Shown one piece after another: positions 16,645 to 27,508 of a DNA stretch of 64,000 nt (the first letter of the stretch is position 1; each line of letters starts with the position of its first letter). Both the position numbers and the translations under genes were made by a program. The DNA comes from Pseudomonadota bacterium (GTDB taxonomy: Bacteria > Pseudomonadota > Gammaproteobacteria > Burkholderiales > Rhodocyclaceae): contig JAFEFC010000022.1 in the NCBI GenBank assembly GCA_018240785.1, forward strand, positions 62,001 to 126,000. Reading direction: 5' to 3'. Below the pieces are notes generated by a model. It worked only from the letters and a program-made list of their open reading frames with translations, was not told where the DNA came from and made no database searches.

Positions 16645-17550
16645 ATGGCGGAAATCACCGCAAGCATGGTCAAGGAACTGCGCGAGAAGACCGACGCGCC
16701 GATGATGGAATGCAAGAAGGCGCTCGCCGAAGCCGCCGGCGATATGGCCAAGGCTGAGGAAATCCTGCGCGTCAAGCTGGGCAACAAGGCCTCCAAGGCG
16801 GCTGCCCGCATCGCCGCCGAAGGCATCGTCTGCGTCAACGTCTCCGCCGACGGCAAGCTCGGCTCGATCATCGAAGTCAACTGCGAGACCGACTTCGTCG
16901 CCAAGAACGACGACTTCCTGGCCCTTGTCAAGAACTGCGCCGAACTGGTCTCGACCAAGAACCCTGTCGACGTCGCCGCGCTGTCGGCGCTGTCGCTGGG
17001 CGAAGGCACGGTCGAGTCGACCCGCGCCGCGCTGGTCGGCAAGATCGGCGAGAACATGTCGCTCCGCCGTTTCGTCCGCGTCGAGGCGAAGGGCCAGCTC
17101 TACTCGTACATCCACGGCGGTGCCAAGATCGGCGTGCTGCTGGACCTGGTCGGTGGCGACGAGCAACTCGGCCGTGACATCGCAATGCACATCGCTGCCT
17201 CCAAGCCCAAGGCGCTGGACGCCTCGGGCGTGTCGCAGGACCTGATCGATGCCGAGCGTCGCATTGCCATCGAGAAGGCTCGTGCCGACAACAAGCCGGA
17301 AGCGATGCTCGAGAAGATTGCTGATGGCACCGTGCAGAAATTCCTCAAGGAAGTGACGCTGCTGGCCCAGGTGTTCGTCAAGGCCGAGGACGGCAAGCAG
17401 ACGATCGAGCAACTGCTGAAGGTCAAGGGCGCTTCGGTGGCCGGCTTCACCCTGTATATCGTTGGCGAAGGCATCGAGAAGAAGGTTTCCGACTTCGCCG
17501 CGGAAGTGGCCGAGCAGGCCGCCGCCGCTGCCGCAGCCGCGCAGAAGTAA
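16645..17550 (+). CDS. tsf: Elongation factor Ts
   Basis: The 301-residue EF-Ts is the guanine-nucleotide exchange factor for EF-Tu. Its N-terminal UBA-like domain has [21 protein letters not shown], followed by the conserved CETDFVAKN segment. The C-terminus ends in an Ala-rich tail ([12 protein letters not shown]). CAGGAG precedes the ATG. The pyrH GTG starts 10 bases after the stop, so tsf and pyrH are co-transcribed. Confidence 0.97.
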   Translation: MAEITASMVKELREKTDAPMMECKKALAEAAGDMAKAEEILRVKLGNKASKAAARIAAEGIVCVNVSADGKLGSIIEVNCETDFVAKNDDFLALVKNCAELVSTKNPVDVAALSALSLGEGTVESTRAALVGKIGENMSLRRFVRVEAKGQLYSYIHGGAKIGVLLDLVGGDEQLGRDIAMHIAASKPKALDASGVSQDLIDAERRIAIEKARADNKPEAMLEKIADGTVQKFLKEVTLLAQVFVKAEDGKQTIEQLLKVKGASVAGFTLYIVGEGIEKKVSDFAAEVAEQAAAAAAAAQK

Positions 17551-17560
17551 GGAGTCCGAT

Positions 17561-18274
17561 GTGTCCGCCGCCTATAAGCGCATCCTGCTGAAGCTCTCGG
17601 GTGAAGCCCTGATGGGCGACGACCCTTACGGCATCAACGAGGAGGTCGTCACCCGCATCGTTTCCGAGGTCGCCGAGATCACCCGTCTCGGCGTTCAGGT
17701 GGGTGTGGTGATCGGCGGCGGAAACATCTTCCGTGGCATGAAGGGCGCTGCGTCCGGGATGGACCGCGCCACCGCGGACTACATGGGCATGCTGGCAACG
17801 GTCATGAACGCGATGGCGCTGGCCGACGCGATGCGCCGCATGGACGTCGAGGCGCGCGTGCAGTCGGCGCTGCGCATCGACCAGGTCGTCGAGCCTTACA
17901 TCCGCGGCCGCGCGATCCGGCACCTCGAGGAAGGGCGTGTCGTCATCTTCGCTGCCGGCACCGGCAATCCCTTCTTCACCACCGACACCGCAGCCGCGCT
18001 GCGCGGCGCCGAAATCGGTGCCCAGATCGTGCTGAAGGCGACCAAGGTGGATGGCGTCTACACTGCGGATCCGAAGAAGGACCCCAGCGCCAAGCGTTAT
18101 CATCGCATCAGCTTCGACGAGGCCATCGGTCGCAATCTTGCGGTCTTGGATGCGACGGCCTTTGCCTTGTGCCGTGACCAGAAGCTGCCGATCAACGTGT
18201 TCTCGATCTTCAAGCCGGGCGCGCTCAAGCGCGTCGTACTGGGCGAGGACGAGGGCACGCTGGTGCATTCCTGA
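17561..18274 (+). CDS. pyrH: UMP kinase
   Basis: The 237-residue amino-acid-kinase-family enzyme phosphorylates UMP to [24 protein letters not shown] opens the protein, with [11 protein letters not shown] and [19 protein letters not shown] later; all are typical of PyrH. The GTG at 17561 is the start: AAGGAG lies at 17549-17554, and the ORF upstream of it overlaps tsf without homology. It belongs to the rpsB-tsf-pyrH-frr run. Confidence 0.96.
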   Translation: MSAAYKRILLKLSGEALMGDDPYGINEEVVTRIVSEVAEITRLGVQVGVVIGGGNIFRGMKGAASGMDRATADYMGMLATVMNAMALADAMRRMDVEARVQSALRIDQVVEPYIRGRAIRHLEEGRVVIFAAGTGNPFFTTDTAAALRGAEIGAQIVLKATKVDGVYTADPKKDPSAKRYHRISFDEAIGRNLAVLDATAFALCRDQKLPINVFSIFKPGALKRVVLGEDEGTLVHS

Positions 18275-18307
18275 GCCGCCCGTCGAACCCAATTCGAGGA
18301 AGCACGC

Positions 18308-18865
18308 ATGATTTCCGAACTCAAGAAAACGGCCGAGCAGAAGATGCAGAAGTCGATCGAGGCGCTGAAGGCGGATCTCGCCAAGGTGCGCACGGGTCGC
18401 GCGCACACCGGTCTGCTCGACCACGTCATGGTGGAGTATTACGGCTCGATGGTGCCGGTCAACCAGGTGGCGAACATCACCCTGATCGACGCCCGCACCC
18501 TGGGTGTCCAGGCCTGGGAAAAGAACATGATGGGCAAGGTCGAGCGTGCGATCCGCGACAGCGACCTCGGCCTCAACCCGGCCAACATGGGTGAAATTCT
18601 TCGTGTGCCGATGCCGGCGCTCACCGAAGAACGCCGCCGCGACCTCACCAAGATCGTTCGCCACGAAGGCGAGACGGCCAAGGTGGCCGTGCGCAATCTG
18701 CGCCGCGACGCCAACCAGCACCTGAAGGATGCGGTGAAGGACAAGGCGATCTCCGAGGACGACGAGCGTCGTGCCCAGGACGACATCCAGAAGTTGACCG
18801 ACAAGGCGGTTGCCGAAATCGACAAGCTGCTGGCGCAGAAAGAACAGGAACTGATGCAGATCTGA
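18308..18865 (+). CDS. frr: Ribosome recycling factor
   Basis: The 185-residue RRF splits post-termination ribosomes with EF-G. The family signature [22 protein letters not shown] lies near residues 26-47, followed by [21 protein letters not shown]. The length is the exact family norm. It lies 33 bases after pyrH with a GAGGAAG before the ATG. Confidence 0.97.
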   Translation: MISELKKTAEQKMQKSIEALKADLAKVRTGRAHTGLLDHVMVEYYGSMVPVNQVANITLIDARTLGVQAWEKNMMGKVERAIRDSDLGLNPANMGEILRVPMPALTEERRRDLTKIVRHEGETAKVAVRNLRRDANQHLKDAVKDKAISEDDERRAQDDIQKLTDKAVAEIDKLLAQKEQELMQI

Positions 18866-18912
18866 TCCCTCCGGATCGGCTGTTCCCATTGGGGCACGCG
18901 AGGAGGCGAATC

Positions 18913-19710
18913 GTGGCAAAAGCAGGCTTCACCAGCTCGACGCGGGATATTCCAGCGGTTTCAGGCATCCCGTCTCACATCGCCGTCATCATGGATGGAA
19001 ACGGCAGGTGGGCACGCAAGCGCTTCCTGCCGCGCGTGGCCGGGCACAGCCGCGGAGTGGATGCACTGCGTGAAGTGATCCGCGCCTGCATGGATCGCGG
19101 CGTGGCCTATCTGACGGTGTTCGCGTTCAGTTCCGAGAACTGGCGCCGGCCGGTGGAGGAGGTGTCCTTCCTGATGCAGCTCTTCATGAAGTCGCTGCAA
19201 AAGGAAGTCGAGCGCCTGCACCAGAACGGTATCCGGTTCCGCGTTGTCGGCGACCTGTCGCGTTTCGATCCCTCGCTGGTGACGATGATCCGCGACGCTG
19301 AAACGCTGACCGCCGGCAACACCCGCTTCAATCTCACCGTAGCCGCCAACTATGGCGGGCGTTGGGAGATTATCGACGCGGTGAACAAGATGCTCGAGCG
19401 CAACCCCGACAAGCGCTCGGGTTTCACCGAGGATGACCTCGCGGCGGGGCTGTCGACCCATTTTGCGCCGGAGCCCGATCTTTTCATCCGCACCGGCGGC
19501 GAGAAGCGCATCAGCAACTTCCTGTTGTGGCAGCTCGCCTACGCCGAACTCTATTTCACCGACACCCTGTGGCCCGATTTCGGCGCCGAGGCGCTGGACA
19601 AGGCCATCGAGTCCTATCGGACGCGCGAACGCCGCTTCGGGCGCACCAGCGAGCAACTGACCGAGCAGGGCGGCGCCGGTGGCGCAACGCCCGCGGGGCG
19701 TCATGCTTAA
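18913..19710 (+). CDS. uppS: Undecaprenyl diphosphate synthase
   Basis: The 265-residue cis-prenyltransferase makes the C55 lipid carrier for peptidoglycan and O-antigen. [16 protein letters not shown] carries the catalytic Asp. [11 protein letters not shown] and [25 protein letters not shown] are also diagnostic. The start is a GTG at 18913, chosen because a perfect AGGAGG (18901-18906) lies 6 bases before it; a TTG 8 codons upstream overlaps this Shine-Dalgarno sequence. Its end overlaps cdsA by 8 bases. Confidence 0.95.
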   Translation: MAKAGFTSSTRDIPAVSGIPSHIAVIMDGNGRWARKRFLPRVAGHSRGVDALREVIRACMDRGVAYLTVFAFSSENWRRPVEEVSFLMQLFMKSLQKEVERLHQNGIRFRVVGDLSRFDPSLVTMIRDAETLTAGNTRFNLTVAANYGGRWEIIDAVNKMLERNPDKRSGFTEDDLAAGLSTHFAPEPDLFIRTGGEKRISNFLLWQLAYAELYFTDTLWPDFGAEALDKAIESYRTRERRFGRTSEQLTEQGGAGGATPAGRHA

Positions 19711-20524
19711 GGCGCGCGTCCTCACCGCGATCGTCCTCCTTGCCGGGCTCCTGTCCGCCTTGCTGCTGTTGCCGGCAGCAGGCTGGCTCGGCCTCTGCGC
19801 GCTCGTGTGCGGCGGGGCAGCTTGGGAATGGGGCGGGCTCGCAGGTTTCGGCACGCGCCCGCGCGCAATCCTCGCGCTGAGCTTCGGCCTGATCTGCCTT
19901 TCTGCCGGCTTCTGGCTCGGACTGGCGGCCGATCGCCCGCTGGCGACCTCGCAACTCGGCGGGTTCTATCTCGTCAGCGCGATCTTCTGGATTGCAGTGA
20001 TCCCGCTCTGGCTCACACGCAAATGGAAGCTGGCCAGCCCACTCGCGGCGATCCTCATCGGCGCGGTCGTGCTGCTGCCGCCCGCGCTCGCCCTCGCGCA
20101 CCTGCGCATGATCGATCCACGGGTGCTGCTTGCCGCCATGGCAATCGTCTGGGTGGCCGACATCGCCGCCTATTTCTCCGGGCGAGCTTTCGGCCGCCAC
20201 AAGCTCGCGCCTGCAATCAGCCCGGGCAAGACCTGGGAAGGCGCCGTCGGCGCGGCCGTGGGCGTGCTGATCTTCGGATTTGCACTGTCGGTTTCCCTGA
20301 ACGTGCCGGCGCCGGCAGGGTGGGGCGGTTTCGCCTTCGTGCTGGTCGGTTACACCGCAGTGAGCATCATCGGTGACTTGTTCGAATCGCTGCTCAAGCG
20401 GCAAGCCGGCCTCAAGGACAGCGGCAACCTGCTGCCCGGGCACGGCGGCATCCTCGATCGCATCGACAGTCTCACGTCCACCTTACCCATCGCCGGCCTG
20501 GCGGCCCTGTGGTGGGCACGCTGA
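19703..20524 (+). CDS. cdsA: Phosphatidate cytidylyltransferase
   Basis: The 273-residue multi-spanning membrane enzyme makes CDP-diacylglycerol from phosphatidate and CTP. The C-terminal CDS signature [36 protein letters not shown] is clear, preceded by [12 protein letters not shown]. The ATG at 19703 opens on the first membrane helix ([17 protein letters not shown]). An in-frame start 8 codons earlier would overlap uppS further. Confidence 0.95.
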   Translation: MLKARVLTAIVLLAGLLSALLLLPAAGWLGLCALVCGGAAWEWGGLAGFGTRPRAILALSFGLICLSAGFWLGLAADRPLATSQLGGFYLVSAIFWIAVIPLWLTRKWKLASPLAAILIGAVVLLPPALALAHLRMIDPRVLLAAMAIVWVADIAAYFSGRAFGRHKLAPAISPGKTWEGAVGAAVGVLIFGFALSVSLNVPAPAGWGGFAFVLVGYTAVSIIGDLFESLLKRQAGLKDSGNLLPGHGGILDRIDSLTSTLPIAGLAALWWAR

Positions 20525-20544
20525 ATCCTGCCGGGCTTCACCTC

Positions 20545-21738
20545 ATGTCAGACACTCCTCACCAGCGCATCACCGTCCTGGGCGCAACGGGCTCGATCGG
20601 TCTCAGCACGCTGGACGTGATCGCGCGTCATCCCGAGCGGTTTTCCGTCTTCGCGCTGACCGCGCAGCGCCAGGTCGACAAGCTGCTCGAGCAATGCCTG
20701 CAGTTTTCGCCGCGCTATGCGGTGCTCGGCGACGAGAACGGCGTCGCCGCGCTGCAGGCTGCGCTGGCTGCGGCGGGGAGCCGGACCGAGGTGCTCACCG
20801 GTGTGGACGGGCTCGAATATGTGTCTGCGCACTCCGACGCCGACGCGGTGATGGCCGCCATCGTGGGTGCCGCCGGGCTGCGGCCGGCGCTCGCGGCCGC
20901 GCGCGCAGGCAAGAAACTCATGCTGGCCAACAAGGAAGCGCTGGTGCTCTCCGGCCAGCTCTTCATCGATGCGGTGAGCGCGAGCGGCGCGGCGTTGTTC
21001 CCGATCGACAGCGAACACAATGCCATCTTCCAGTCCTTGCCTGCTGGCTATGGGCGTGATCCACGCGCGGCGGGGGTGCGAAGGGTGTTGCTGACCGCCT
21101 CGGGCGGACCGTTCCGCACGACGCCGGTCGAGCAACTCGCGGAGGTCACGCCGGAGCAGGCCTGCGCGCACCCCAACTGGGTCATGGGGCGCAAGATTTC
21201 GGTCGATTCGGCGACGATGATGAACAAGGGGCTCGAAGTGATCGAGGCTCACTGGCTGTTTGGCGCGCGCGCCGATCAGATCCAGGTCGTCGTGCATCCG
21301 CAGAGCGTGATCCACTCCATGGTCGACTACGTCGATGGCTCGGTCATCGCGCAACTCGGCAATCCGGACATGCGCACGCCGATCGCCCACGCGCTCGCCT
21401 GGCCGCAGCGCATCGATGCCGGAGTGCGTGCGCTCGACCTGTTCGAGATCGCGCGGCTCGACTTCGAACGCCCTGATTTCGAACGTTTCCCCTGCCTGGC
21501 GCTGGCCTATCAGGCGCTGCGGGCGGGCGGCAGCGCCCCTGCGGTCCTGAACGCCGCCAACGAGGAAGCCGTGGCCGCCTTCCTCGACGGCGGCATCGGC
21601 TTCCGCCAGATCGCAGAGGTCATCGAGAGCACGCTGGAACAAGTGCCGTCCTTGCCGGTCGATTCGCTGGATGCGGTGCTCGCGACCGATCTGCGGGCGC
21701 GAGAGCATGCCCGCGTCGAGATCCGCCAGCGGCAATGA
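20545..21738 (+). CDS. dxr: 1-deoxy-D-xylulose 5-phosphate reductoisomerase
   Basis: The 397-residue NADPH enzyme makes MEP, the committed step of the non-mevalonate isoprenoid route that feeds UppS and HpnCD here. The nucleotide-binding motif [18 protein letters not shown] is at the N-terminus. [21 protein letters not shown] and LTASGGPFR are typical substrate and metal blocks. The ATG at 20545 matches the family start; an upstream GTG in the same frame lies inside cdsA. Confidence 0.96.
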   Translation: MSDTPHQRITVLGATGSIGLSTLDVIARHPERFSVFALTAQRQVDKLLEQCLQFSPRYAVLGDENGVAALQAALAAAGSRTEVLTGVDGLEYVSAHSDADAVMAAIVGAAGLRPALAAARAGKKLMLANKEALVLSGQLFIDAVSASGAALFPIDSEHNAIFQSLPAGYGRDPRAAGVRRVLLTASGGPFRTTPVEQLAEVTPEQACAHPNWVMGRKISVDSATMMNKGLEVIEAHWLFGARADQIQVVVHPQSVIHSMVDYVDGSVIAQLGNPDMRTPIAHALAWPQRIDAGVRALDLFEIARLDFERPDFERFPCLALAYQALRAGGSAPAVLNAANEEAVAAFLDGGIGFRQIAEVIESTLEQVPSLPVDSLDAVLATDLRAREHARVEIRQRQ

Positions 21739-21742
21739 CACG

Positions 21743-23110
21743 ATGAACCTGTTCGACTACCTGATTCCCTTCGCGCTCGCCCTCGGCGTCCTGATTCTTG
21801 TCCATGAGCTGGGACATTACCTGGTGGCACGCGCCTGCGGGGTGAAGGTGCTGCGCTTCTCCATCGGCTTCGGCAAGGCGCTGCTGGTCCGCCGGGCCGG
21901 CCGCGACGGGACCGAATGGGCGATCGGAGCCTTCCCGCTGGGTGGCTACGTCAAGATGCTCGACGAGCGCGAAGGCGAGGTCGCGAGCGAGGAGCTGCAC
22001 CGCGCGTTCAACCGCCAGACCGTCTGGAAGCGGTTCGCCATCGTGGCTGCGGGCCCGATTGCCAACTTCCTGCTCGCGATCGCGCTCTACTGGGGAATGT
22101 TCGCAGTCGGCACGGCCGAACTGAGGCCGCGCATCGCGCTCGGCGATATGACGACGATCGCCGCTGCTGCGGGCCTGCGCGACGGTGATCTCGTCGTCGC
22201 AGTCGACGATGAACCCATCCGTAGCTGGCAGGAGCTGCGCTGGGCTTTGCTGAAATACGCCGTCGATGGCCGCAGCGTCGTACTGCATGTCAGGACGCTC
22301 GAGGACGTCGACGCCTTCCGTACCCTCGACCTGCGGGACGTCGACATCGACGACGGACGCAGCGATCCGATCGGCCGCATCGGTCTGCGCCCATGGAGAC
22401 CCCAGATCCCGGCCGTGATCGGCCGGCTGGTGGCCGGCGGTGCCGCGGAGCGTGCCGGAATCAGGGTGGGCGACGAAGTCAAGGCCATCGACGGCGAGGC
22501 GCTCGCCGGCTGGACTCAACTCGTCGACCGCGTGCGGCATGCCGCAGGGCGCGAGCTGCGCCTCGACGTCGAGCGTGCGGGCGAAAGGCTCACCTTCAAT
22601 CTCATGCCAGACCTGGAAACCGACAACGGCCACCAGGTCGGCCGCATCGGCGTGGGTGTTGCAGATCCCGGCATCACCGGCGGCCCCGAGCTTTTCGCCA
22701 CCGTGCGCTATGGCGTAGTCGAGGGGTTGACCAAGGCGGTGCGGCAGACTTGGGAAACCAGCGTGCTCAGCCTGCAGATGATTGGCAGGATGCTGCTTGG
22801 TGAGATTTCGTGGAAGAACCTATCCGGACCGGTCACGATTGCAGATTACGCGGGCCAGACGGCCCAGCTCGGCCTGGCCCATTACCTCAAGTTCGTGGCG
22901 ATGATCAGCATCAGCCTGGGCGTCCTGAACCTGCTGCCCATCCCGGTGCTGGATGGGGGGCATTTACTGTATTATGTTGTGGAAATCATCAAAGGCGGGC
23001 CCATTCCGGAGCGCATCATGGAGATCGGTCAGCAGATCGGCCTCGCGCTCCTCATCATGCTCATGGCATTCGCCTTCTACAACGACATCAACCGACTAAT
23101 TTCCGGCTGA
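21743..23110 (+). CDS. rseP: RseP site-2 zinc metalloprotease
   Basis: The 455-residue inner-membrane protease cleaves anti-sigma factor RseA and remnant signal peptides. The zinc motif HELGH lies in the first membrane segment (VLILVHELGHYLVARACG). PDZ-type regions occupy the periplasmic middle, and LNLLPIPVLDGGHLLYYVVE supplies the third zinc ligand. The ATG at 21743 is 4 bases after the dxr stop. It is followed by bamA at 8 bases, a conserved pairing in proteobacteria. Confidence 0.95.
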   Translation: MNLFDYLIPFALALGVLILVHELGHYLVARACGVKVLRFSIGFGKALLVRRAGRDGTEWAIGAFPLGGYVKMLDEREGEVASEELHRAFNRQTVWKRFAIVAAGPIANFLLAIALYWGMFAVGTAELRPRIALGDMTTIAAAAGLRDGDLVVAVDDEPIRSWQELRWALLKYAVDGRSVVLHVRTLEDVDAFRTLDLRDVDIDDGRSDPIGRIGLRPWRPQIPAVIGRLVAGGAAERAGIRVGDEVKAIDGEALAGWTQLVDRVRHAAGRELRLDVERAGERLTFNLMPDLETDNGHQVGRIGVGVADPGITGGPELFATVRYGVVEGLTKAVRQTWETSVLSLQMIGRMLLGEISWKNLSGPVTIADYAGQTAQLGLAHYLKFVAMISISLGVLNLLPIPVLDGGHLLYYVVEIIKGGPIPERIMEIGQQIGLALLIMLMAFAFYNDINRLISG

Positions 23111-23118
23111 ATACCCGA

Positions 23119-25482
23119 ATGAATCGCAAGCTCCTGCCCGGGCTCGTCATGGCCCTGTTTGCCGCTGCGCCGGCGTTCGCTTTCGAGCCCTTCGTCGTCA
23201 AGGACATCCGGGTCGAGGGCATCCAGCGCACGGAAGCGGGCACGGTCTTCAATTACCTCCCGGTGCGGGTCGGCGATCGCTTCGATGAATCCCAGGCTGC
23301 CGACGCGATCCGGGCGCTCTTTGCCACCGGTTTTTTCAGCGATGTTCGCATCGAGGCAGAAAACGACGTCATCGTTGTCGTCGTGGACGAGCGACCTGCC
23401 ATTGCGCAGATCGATTTCGTCGGCGTCAAGGAGTTCGACAAGGACGCGCTGAAGAAGGGCCTGCGAGACGTGGGTCTCGCCGAGTCGCGTATCTTCGACC
23501 GCTCGCTGCTCGAGAAGGCCGAGCAGGAACTCAAGCGCCAATACCTGTCGCGTGGCAAATATTCGGCGACGATCACCACCACCGTGACGCCGCTCGAGCG
23601 CAACCGTGTCGGCATCAACTTCGCAGTGGACGAGGGCGACGTCGCCAAGATCCGCGAGATCAGGATCGTCGGCGCCAAGGCGTTCGACGAGGACGACCTC
23701 ATCGCTCAGATGCAGCTCACCACCCCGGGCTGGCTCACCTGGTACACGAAGAACGACCAGTATTCGCGCCAGAAGCTGTCTGCCGACCTGGAAACGCTGC
23801 GCTCCTATTACCTGAACCGCGGTTATCTCGACTTCAACATCGATTCGACCCAGGTCTCGATCACGCCGGACAAGAAGGACATTTTCATCACCCTGAACAT
23901 CACCGAGGGTGAGAAGTACAAGGTGACGGGCGTGCGCTTCACCGGCGACCTCATCCTGCCCGAGTCGGAATACCTCGCCATGGCGAAGATCAAGCCGGGC
24001 GAGACCTTCTCGCGTGAGAAACTCACCGAAACCACCAAGGCGATCACCGACCGCCTCGGCAACGAAGGCTACGCATTCGCAAACGTCAATGCGTCGCCCG
24101 AGGTCGACAAGGAAAAGCACGAAGTCGCCTTTACCGTCTTCGTCGACCCGGGCCGGCGCGTGTACGTGCGGCGCATCAACGTCGGCGGCAACACCAAGTC
24201 GCGCGACGAAGTCGTCCGTCGCGAAATGCGTCAGATGGAGGGCGCCTGGTACGACGCCGCCGCGATCAACAAGTCGCGTACCCGCGTCGACCGCCTGGGC
24301 TACTTCGACGAAGTGACCGTCGAGACGCCAGCGGTGCCGGGAACGACCGATCAGGTGGACGTCAATTTCAACGTCAAGGAACGTCCGACCGGCAACCTGA
24401 TGCTCGGTGCGGGCTTCTCCAGCGCCGACAAAGTCGTGCTGTCGGCCTCAATTTCGCAGCAGAACCTCTTCGGTAGCGGCAACGCGCTCACCCTCGGCTT
24501 GAACACGAGCAAGATCGGCCGCACGCTCGCGCTGTCCTTCACGAACCCGTACTACACTGTCGATGGCGTCAGCCTGGGCTGGGATCTGTACCACCGGACC
24601 TACGATCCGACGCAAAGTTACAATATCTCGCCATACAAGACCGTGTCGCAGGGCGCCGGCCTGCGCCTTGGTTATCCGATCGCCGAAGACGATCAGATCA
24701 ACTTTGGCCTCACCGTCGATCGCACGCGCGTCACGACCTACACCACCAGCCCGCGACGGTACAAGCAATTCTGTGCCGATTTCGGATGCTCCGCGGGCAG
24801 TTTGGATCCGTTGAGCGCCGATTACGGCGTTGGCGACGTCTCGGTCAATAGCCTCCTGTTCAGTGCCGGTTGGGCGCGTGATACGCGCGACAGCGTCATT
24901 TACCCGCGCAAGGGCTCATATCAGCGAGTGTATGGCGAGGCGGCGATCCCGCCGGGCACGCTCAAGTACACCAAGCTGAGCTACCAGTACCAGCAATGGT
25001 TCCCGTTCGGTCGTGATTACGCGCTGATGCTGAACGGCGACGTCGGCTGGGCAAAAGGTTTCGACGGCAAACCCGTGCCGTTCTACAAGAACTTCTACGT
25101 GGGCGGTATCGGCTCCGTCCGCGGCTACGCGCAGAGCTCGATCGGTACCAAGTTCATCGACACGAATGGCGATCGCACGTCGACGGGTGGTACGCGCAAG
25201 CTCGTCGGCAACGCGGAGTTCTACTTCCCGCTGCCCGGCTCGGGCACGGATCGGTCCTTCCGTGTGTCCACTTTCTTTGACGCTGGCTATGTGTGGGGTA
25301 ACGATCCGGAAACGGGAGAGCAGGAGAAGATCAAGCTGAGCGACTTGCGCTACAGTACAGGCCTTGCCTTCTCCTGGAGTTCTCCGGTGGGCCCGCTGAA
25401 GTTCAGCCTGGGTTTCCCGCTCAAGAAAGAGAAGGACGACAGGACGCAGCGCTTCCAGTTCCAGTTGGGCAGCGTGTTCTGA
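23119..25482 (+). CDS. bamA: Outer-membrane protein assembly factor BamA
   Basis: The 787-residue Omp85 protein starts with a signal peptide (LLPGLVMALFAAAPAFA). Five POTRA domains follow, the first beginning FEPFVVKDIRVEGIQRTEAGTVF. The C-terminal 16-strand barrel has the GSVRGYAQ loop-6 motif and ends in a terminal Phe (QFQLGSVF). It is the core insertase of the BAM complex. The open frame upstream of 23119 overlaps rseP without homology, so the ATG giving the signal peptide is used. Confidence 0.97.
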   Translation: MNRKLLPGLVMALFAAAPAFAFEPFVVKDIRVEGIQRTEAGTVFNYLPVRVGDRFDESQAADAIRALFATGFFSDVRIEAENDVIVVVVDERPAIAQIDFVGVKEFDKDALKKGLRDVGLAESRIFDRSLLEKAEQELKRQYLSRGKYSATITTTVTPLERNRVGINFAVDEGDVAKIREIRIVGAKAFDEDDLIAQMQLTTPGWLTWYTKNDQYSRQKLSADLETLRSYYLNRGYLDFNIDSTQVSITPDKKDIFITLNITEGEKYKVTGVRFTGDLILPESEYLAMAKIKPGETFSREKLTETTKAITDRLGNEGYAFANVNASPEVDKEKHEVAFTVFVDPGRRVYVRRINVGGNTKSRDEVVRREMRQMEGAWYDAAAINKSRTRVDRLGYFDEVTVETPAVPGTTDQVDVNFNVKERPTGNLMLGAGFSSADKVVLSASISQQNLFGSGNALTLGLNTSKIGRTLALSFTNPYYTVDGVSLGWDLYHRTYDPTQSYNISPYKTVSQGAGLRLGYPIAEDDQINFGLTVDRTRVTTYTTSPRRYKQFCADFGCSAGSLDPLSADYGVGDVSVNSLLFSAGWARDTRDSVIYPRKGSYQRVYGEAAIPPGTLKYTKLSYQYQQWFPFGRDYALMLNGDVGWAKGFDGKPVPFYKNFYVGGIGSVRGYAQSSIGTKFIDTNGDRTSTGGTRKLVGNAEFYFPLPGSGTDRSFRVSTFFDAGYVWGNDPETGEQEKIKLSDLRYSTGLAFSWSSPVGPLKFSLGFPLKKEKDDRTQRFQFQLGSVF

Positions 25483-25517
25483 TTGCGTCATCGAAAGCGT
25501 AATTTCTGGAGGTTTTT

Positions 25518-26018
25518 GTGAAAGTCAGCACCCTCACCCTGGTCGCAGCAGCACTGCTTGGCATTTCTCAGGCTGCCACCGCGGAAACCAAGATCGGTTT
25601 CGTCAATTCGGATCGCGTGATGCGTGAGGCCGGGCCGGCGGTGCGCGCCCAGCAGAGGCTGGAGAAGGAATTCGAGAAGCGCGATCAGGAACTGCAGCGC
25701 ATGGCCAAGGATCTGCAAGCCATGCAGGAAGATCTCGAGCGCAATGGCTCGAGCATGGCCGAGAACGACCGTCGCACCAAGGAGCGCGCGCTCAACGACC
25801 TCAACCGTGATTTCCAGCGCAAGCAACGCGAGTTCCGCGAGGACCTCAATCAACGTCGCAACGAGGAACTCGCTTCCGTGCTGGAGCGCGCCAACCGCTC
25901 GGTGAAGCAGATCGCCGAATCCGAGAAGTTCGACATCATCTTCCAGGAAGCGGTGTACGCGAGCCCCCGTATCGACATCACCGACAAGGTCATCAAGGCC
26001 CTGTCCGAAACCAAGTAA
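25518..26018 (+). CDS. skp: OmpH/Skp periplasmic chaperone
   Basis: The 166-residue protein has a signal peptide (VSTLTLVAAALLGISQAATA), then TKIGFVNSDRVMREAGPA and a long charged coiled coil through about residue 120, as in Skp/OmpH. It escorts outer-membrane proteins from SecYEG to BAM. The start is GTG at 25518 with GGAGG at 25508-25512. It sits between bamA and lpxD, the standard order. Confidence 0.95.
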   Translation: MKVSTLTLVAAALLGISQAATAETKIGFVNSDRVMREAGPAVRAQQRLEKEFEKRDQELQRMAKDLQAMQEDLERNGSSMAENDRRTKERALNDLNRDFQRKQREFREDLNQRRNEELASVLERANRSVKQIAESEKFDIIFQEAVYASPRIDITDKVIKALSETK

Positions 26019-26033
26019 GCATCGGTCGCGGGC

Positions 26034-27068
26034 ATGTTCCGGCTCGACGAACTGGTTGCACGACTCGGAGGTGAGCTCGTCGGTGACGGCGCACTGGTCG
26101 TTCGCCGCGTGGCGACGCTCGATCAGGCCGGGGAGGGCGACCTCGCCTTCCTCGCCAACCCGAAATACCTGTCCCGCCTCAAGACGAGCACGGCGGCGGC
26201 GGTGATCGTCGGCCAAAAGTCGCGCGATGCGGTCACCGATCGTCCGCGCATCGTCACCGACGATCCCTATCTGTACTACGCGCGGGTCGCGTCCCTCTTC
26301 AACCCACCGCCCGCGGCGGTGCCCGGTGCACATCCGCTTGCGTCGGTGTCCTCGACCGTACCGTCTTCCGTTCAGATCGATGCGGGTACGGTGGTGGAGG
26401 CGGACGTCCAGATCGGTGAGGGCGTGGTAATCGGCGCCGGGTGCAGCATCGGCCGCGGTAGCCGCATCGGTGCCGGCACCCGACTGGCGCCGCGTGTCGT
26501 CGTGTATGCGGGGACGGTCATCGGCGCCAACTGCATCCTGCACTCGGGCGCCGTCATCGGTTCGGACGGTTTCGGTTTCGCACGCGAGAAGGATGGACGC
26601 TGGGTCAAGATCCCCCAGATGGGCCGGGTCGTGATCGGTGACGACGTCGAGATCGGCGCCAACACCACCATCGATCGTGGCGCGCTAGACGACACCGTGA
26701 TCGCCCGCGGCGCCAAGCTCGACAACCAGATCCAGATCGCCCACAACGTGCAGATCGGCGAGGACACGGCCATCGCCGGCTGTGTCGGCATCGCCGGCAG
26801 CACGACCATCGGTGCGCGCTGCATGATCGCGGGCGGGGTCGGCATCGCCGGCCACCTGACGATCACCGACGACGTCGTGGTGTCGGCTGCCACCGTGGTC
26901 GTCAAATCCATCCACAAACCCGGGGTGTATACCTCGACGCTGCCGCTCCAGGCTCATGCGGACTGGGTGAAGAACTTTTCGCACCTGCGCCATCTCGACG
27001 CCCTGGCCGAGCGCATCCGTGCGCTGGAACAGGACGTGCAGCGCCTTTCAGACAAGAATCCAGGCTGA
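26034..27068 (+). CDS. lpxD: UDP-3-O-acylglucosamine N-acyltransferase
   Basis: The 344-residue enzyme performs the third step of lipid A synthesis, N-acylating UDP-3-O-acyl-GlcN. The N-terminal uridine-binding domain has [17 protein letters not shown]. The middle is a left-handed beta-helix with many hexapeptide repeats. The C-terminal helix ends in ALEQDVQRL. Its neighbours, fabZ, lpxA and lpxB, share the pathway. Confidence 0.96.
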   Translation: MFRLDELVARLGGELVGDGALVVRRVATLDQAGEGDLAFLANPKYLSRLKTSTAAAVIVGQKSRDAVTDRPRIVTDDPYLYYARVASLFNPPPAAVPGAHPLASVSSTVPSSVQIDAGTVVEADVQIGEGVVIGAGCSIGRGSRIGAGTRLAPRVVVYAGTVIGANCILHSGAVIGSDGFGFAREKDGRWVKIPQMGRVVIGDDVEIGANTTIDRGALDDTVIARGAKLDNQIQIAHNVQIGEDTAIAGCVGIAGSTTIGARCMIAGGVGIAGHLTITDDVVVSAATVVVKSIHKPGVYTSTLPLQAHADWVKNFSHLRHLDALAERIRALEQDVQRLSDKNPG

Positions 27069-27073
27069 ACATC

Positions 27074-27508
27074 ATGGATATCAACGAGATTCTCCAGTAC
27101 CTGCCGCACCGCTATCCCTTCCTGCTGGTGGATCGCGTGCTGGAGATCGAGCCCGGCAGCCGCATCCTGGCGCTCAAGAACGTGACGATGAACGAGCCCT
27201 TCTTCCCGGGGCATTTCCCGCACCACCCGGTGATGCCTGGTGTGCTGATCATCGAGGCGATGGCGCAGGCTGCTGCCTTGTTGTCGTTCAAGAGCACTGG
27301 CGTGAAGCCGGACGAGAACAGCGTGGTGTATTTCGCAGGCATCGACAACGTGCGCTTCAAGCGCCCGGTGGTGCCCGGCGACCAGTTGCTTTTCGAGATG
27401 ACCATCACCCACGCCAAGCGCAATATCTACAAGTACAAGGGCGTTGCGCGGGTCGGCGACGAGGTCGCCACCGAAGCCGAACTGATGTGCGCGATCAAGA
27501 ACCTATGA
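27074..27508 (+). CDS. fabZ: 3-hydroxyacyl-ACP dehydratase FabZ
   Basis: The 144-residue hot-dog protein dehydrates 3-hydroxyacyl-ACP in fatty acid synthesis and so competes with LpxA for substrate. [15 protein letters not shown] and the active-site region [22 protein letters not shown] (catalytic His and Glu) are complete. The stop overlaps the lpxA start (ATGA, 27505-27508), suggesting coupling. Confidence 0.97.
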   Translation: MDINEILQYLPHRYPFLLVDRVLEIEPGSRILALKNVTMNEPFFPGHFPHHPVMPGVLIIEAMAQAAALLSFKSTGVKPDENSVVYFAGIDNVRFKRPVVPGDQLLFEMTITHAKRNIYKYKGVARVGDEVATEAELMCAIKNL